Shown here piece after piece: positions 62,153 through 64,000 of a DNA stretch of 64,000 nt. Positions within the stretch are counted from its first letter, which is position 1, and each line of letters begins with the position of its first letter. The notes beneath the pieces are model-generated. The model worked only from the letters and a program-made list of their open reading frames with translations, ran no database searches and was not told where the DNA came from. This DNA comes from Anaerostipes hominis (ex Lee et al. 2021). Lineage in GTDB: Bacteria; Bacillota; Clostridia; Lachnospirales; Lachnospiraceae. A program made the translations under genes and the position numbers. The stretch is from NCBI RefSeq assembly GCF_002270485.1, contig NZ_NQOG01000011.1:1-64000 (forward strand). Direction: 5' to 3'.

Positions 62153-62170
62153 AAAAAGTACATACAGCTG

Positions 62171-62203
62171 AGGACCTTTGGCAGACCAAAGGTCCTTTAC
62201 TTT
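62171..62203 (+). terminator. Terminator of the binding-protein gene
   Basis: AGGACCTTTGG-CAGA-CCAAAGGTCCT, a perfect 11-bp stem, followed by TTACTTTC. The stretch 62204-62375 after it holds no recognisable gene. Confidence 0.85.
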
Positions 62204-62375
62204 CATATATTATATGGCAGCCGGAATGCGTTACAAAAATATAATATCAAATCTAAAAAATCCATGGATACGACTTCGGATACCGGAAGGTAAAATAAAA
62301 CCAAAGGCACAGATCATAGGATATCACATCGGAAAGTCTTTGGCAGACGAAACATCATAAAAAGGAGAGAAGTCT

Positions 62376-63232
62376 ATGCAGATTACCGTGAAATGCTGAA
62401 AAAAGCAGATATCGATGCAGTTGCCATAGTGACGACGAGCGGAGAGCACTGCTGGCAGATCGAAGCCGCTTTGGATGCGGGAAAGCATGTTTTTTCCGAC
62501 AAGCCGCTGGGATTAACGGTTGAGGAGTGCAGGACAGCTGAGGCTGCTGTGGAACGCCATCCGGAACTGACATTTTTCCTTGGGTTCATGCGCCGCTATG
62601 ATCCGTCTTATGCGTATGCAAAGGAAAAGATCAAAGAAGGGGCCATCGGTACACCATATATGGTGAAAGCGGCAGGAATCGATCCGGAAGCTCTGGTAGA
62701 AGGAGCCATTAAATTTGCAGCGACCAGCGGGGGGATCTTCATTGATATGGCGATCCATGACATCGATCTGATGCGCTGGTTCCTGGAATCCGATCCCGTG
62801 GAAGTATATGCGGCAGGAGCCACATTCAAACATCCGGAGTTTAAGGAAGCGGGAGATGACGAGACCGGTGCGGCAATGTATAAATGCGAAAACGGTGCAC
62901 TGGGATTTGTGCACGTCGGACGTACTGCGGCACATGGATATCACGTTGAGACAGAGATTGTCGGCACCGAAGGCTCTTTAAGGATCAGTCCGGTACCGGA
63001 AAAAAATCTGTGTATGATCTATGATAAAAACGGGGCTGTGAAAGAATGTGTCAGCGGTTTTCCGGAGAGATTTGCAGAGTCTTATCAGCTGGAAATGGCA
63101 GAATTCATCAACTGTGTCCAGAAAGGCGTTAAACCGGACGTCACCGTATACGACGGCACAAAATCAACACAGATTGGCTTCGCAACTACAAAAGCCTGGA
63201 AAAAGGGAGGCATTGTAAAGATCGAATATTAA
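62376..63232 (+). pseudogene. Gfo/Idh/MocA oxidoreductase lacking its NAD-binding start
   Basis: A good site (AAAAAGGAGAG) and ATG 62376 give only MQITVKC before a stop. A second frame, open from 62294, supplies the rest of an inositol/sugar dehydrogenase: VYADYREMLKKADIDAVAIV, VFSDKPLGLTVEECRTAE, GGIFIDMAIHDIDLMRWF, ending normally at 63232. The first ~60 residues with the GxGxxG nucleotide site are missing. ATG 62393 could express a 279-residue fragment, but without the cofactor site it should be inactive. The catalytic Lys, Asp and His regions look intact. Confidence 0.8.
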
Positions 63233-63244
63233 AAATCGGTCAGC

Positions 63245-63272
63245 TTGACACTCTTTGGGTGTCACGTATAAT
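63245..63272 (+). promoter_or_regulatory. Promoter with internal palindrome before the sensor kinase
   Basis: TTGACA (63245-63250), 16-nt spacer, TATAAT (63267-63272). TGACAC (63246-63251) and GTGTCA (63259-63264) form an inverted repeat spanning the -35 and spacer, a typical place for a repressor operator. Confidence 0.7.
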
Positions 63273-63316
63273 TAGAAATAGAAGAAAATATCAGGGAAGG
63301 GAGAGTGAGGTCTGAT

Positions 63317-64000
63317 ATGATACGCAGTATGCGGAGTAAAGTTTTCTTAGCCATCATCAGCATCACATTTTTGACTGCCTCGGCCATCACCCTGATATTT
63401 TATTTGAAATCTACTCAGATGATTGAGGACAATTACGGGACAAACCTCTATGGCCGCATTGAGCAGGTAGGGAATGCTTTCGATGATGCCATGAAAGAGA
63501 TCTATTACATTACGGTACAGGCATCCAACGCAGAAGGGCTTTCCCGGCAGGCAGAAAGCTATCTAAAGACAGAAGATGCGGGACGGCTGGAGAAGATGTC
63601 CGGTATGCTGGGAGGATTCAAGAAACGAAACAGTGATATCGGATCAGTCTATCTGGTTCTTCCGGAACAGAAAACCATTGTTACGTCGGAGGATTATCCG
63701 GTTTATGTAAAGAAAGTAAATAACTCTGTATTAAAGCATATTGCAGAGATTTCTCTGGAGGACCACCCCGTCATTATCAAAGATCCGGTGAGAAAACAGA
63801 ATAAAGTGCTGTCTTTTATCGAGCCCGTCATGAAAGACGGAAGTGTCCTTGGCTTTATCATGTGCAATATTGAAGAGCGGGCTGTCTATTATAAGTATCT
63901 GGATATTCTAAATGACGGCAGATCTTCGGAGGCGGTCCTCCTCAATAAGAAAAATGCCATTGTCTCTACGAAGAATGTCGAATCCATGGGCAAAATTTAC
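63317..64000 (+). CDS. Membrane sensor histidine kinase (YesM-like), N-terminal part
   Basis: A frame open to the window's end, 228 residues visible. A membrane helix follows the start (VFLAIISITFLTASAITLIF). A long extracellular sensor domain of dCache type comes next (YLKSTQMIEDNYGTNLYGRI, GSVYLVLPEQK, VMKDGSVLGFIMCNI). This layout is usual for YesM/LytS-type kinases that control sugar uptake in Firmicutes. HAMP and kinase domains would lie beyond 64000, so the assignment is from the N-terminus only. The ATG follows a GAGAGTGAGG site. Confidence 0.7.
   Translation, partial: MIRSMRSKVFLAIISITFLTASAITLIFYLKSTQMIEDNYGTNLYGRIEQVGNAFDDAMKEIYYITVQASNAEGLSRQAESYLKTEDAGRLEKMSGMLGGFKKRNSDIGSVYLVLPEQKTIVTSEDYPVYVKKVNNSVLKHIAEISLEDHPVIIKDPVRKQNKVLSFIEPVMKDGSVLGFIMCNIEERAVYYKYLDILNDGRSSEAVLLNKKNAIVSTKNVESMGKIY

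Overview
This 64 kb window looks like chromosome of a low-to-mid GC anaerobic Clostridia, most probably a Lachnospiraceae of the Anaerostipes/Blautia sort. The genus is a guess from gene content and order; no rRNA or other taxonomic marker is present. Supporting signs are strong AGGAGG-type ribosome binding sites on nearly every gene, intrinsic terminators after most units, clostridial gene neighbourhoods (pth-mfd-foldase; rpsF-ssb-rpsR; gdpP-rplI-dnaB; tsaC-phosphatase-rpiB-atp), 2[4Fe-4S] ferredoxins and a c-subunit with a sodium-binding signature.

Layout. 0-6 kb: two flavodoxin-like oxidoreductases, a NimA-like flavin protein, MazG-like hydrolase, recQ, def, a GDSL hydrolase and a GntR/FCD regulator, followed by remains of an ilvD/edd dehydratase and a hydroxyacid dehydrogenase. 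6.7-13 kb: ABC exporter, XRE regulator with small membrane protein, a MATE pump behind an elaborate attenuator leader, and an ABC-class ATPase. 13-18 kb: EFR1 ferredoxin, decayed HAD and EAL genes, tRNA-Pro(CGG), a cation symporter and a second MATE pump. 18-30 kb: DAHP synthase with an aromatic-rich leader peptide, then the housekeeping block pth, mfd, foldase lipoprotein, DUF951, rpsF-ssb-rpsR, gdpP, rplI, dnaB. 30-39 kb: MerR regulator, ferredoxin, DUF1858 protein and an eight-gene sugar operon (Gat-type PTS IIA/IIB/IIC, two DhaK paralogues, PRD regulator, class II aldolase, DhaL). 39-42 kb: an AT-rich accessory segment with a BlaI-type repressor, a secreted protein and an LRR surface protein. 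42-48 kb: iolG-like dehydrogenase with a GPH symporter, mecA, a small acidic protein, cwlD and an AGCS symporter. 48-57 kb: tsaC, a phosphatase-like/RpiB fusion and the full F1Fo ATP synthase operon. 57-64 kb: CYTH protein, trmB, thioredoxin, ABC-F ATPase, an orphan sugar-binding lipoprotein, a truncated Gfo/Idh gene and the start of a sensor kinase.

The most interesting signals are regulatory and structural. (1) A 37-codon leader peptide with 11 Phe/Tyr/Trp codons, followed by a 13-bp terminator, sits before DAHP synthase. (2) A MATE-pump leader carries a 26-codon peptide, two tandem terminators, and leader segments exactly complementary to each terminator. (3) A roughly 180-bp dispersed repeat occurs twice (with a third fragment), always just after an intrinsic terminator, and its two best hairpins show compensatory base-pair changes. 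(4) A 50-bp palindromic repeat occurs twice. (5) A protein phosphatase-like domain has lost its nucleophilic Cys and is fused in frame to RpiB, with RpiB's own ribosome binding site intact. No CRISPR array, prophage, insertion sequence or rRNA was seen.
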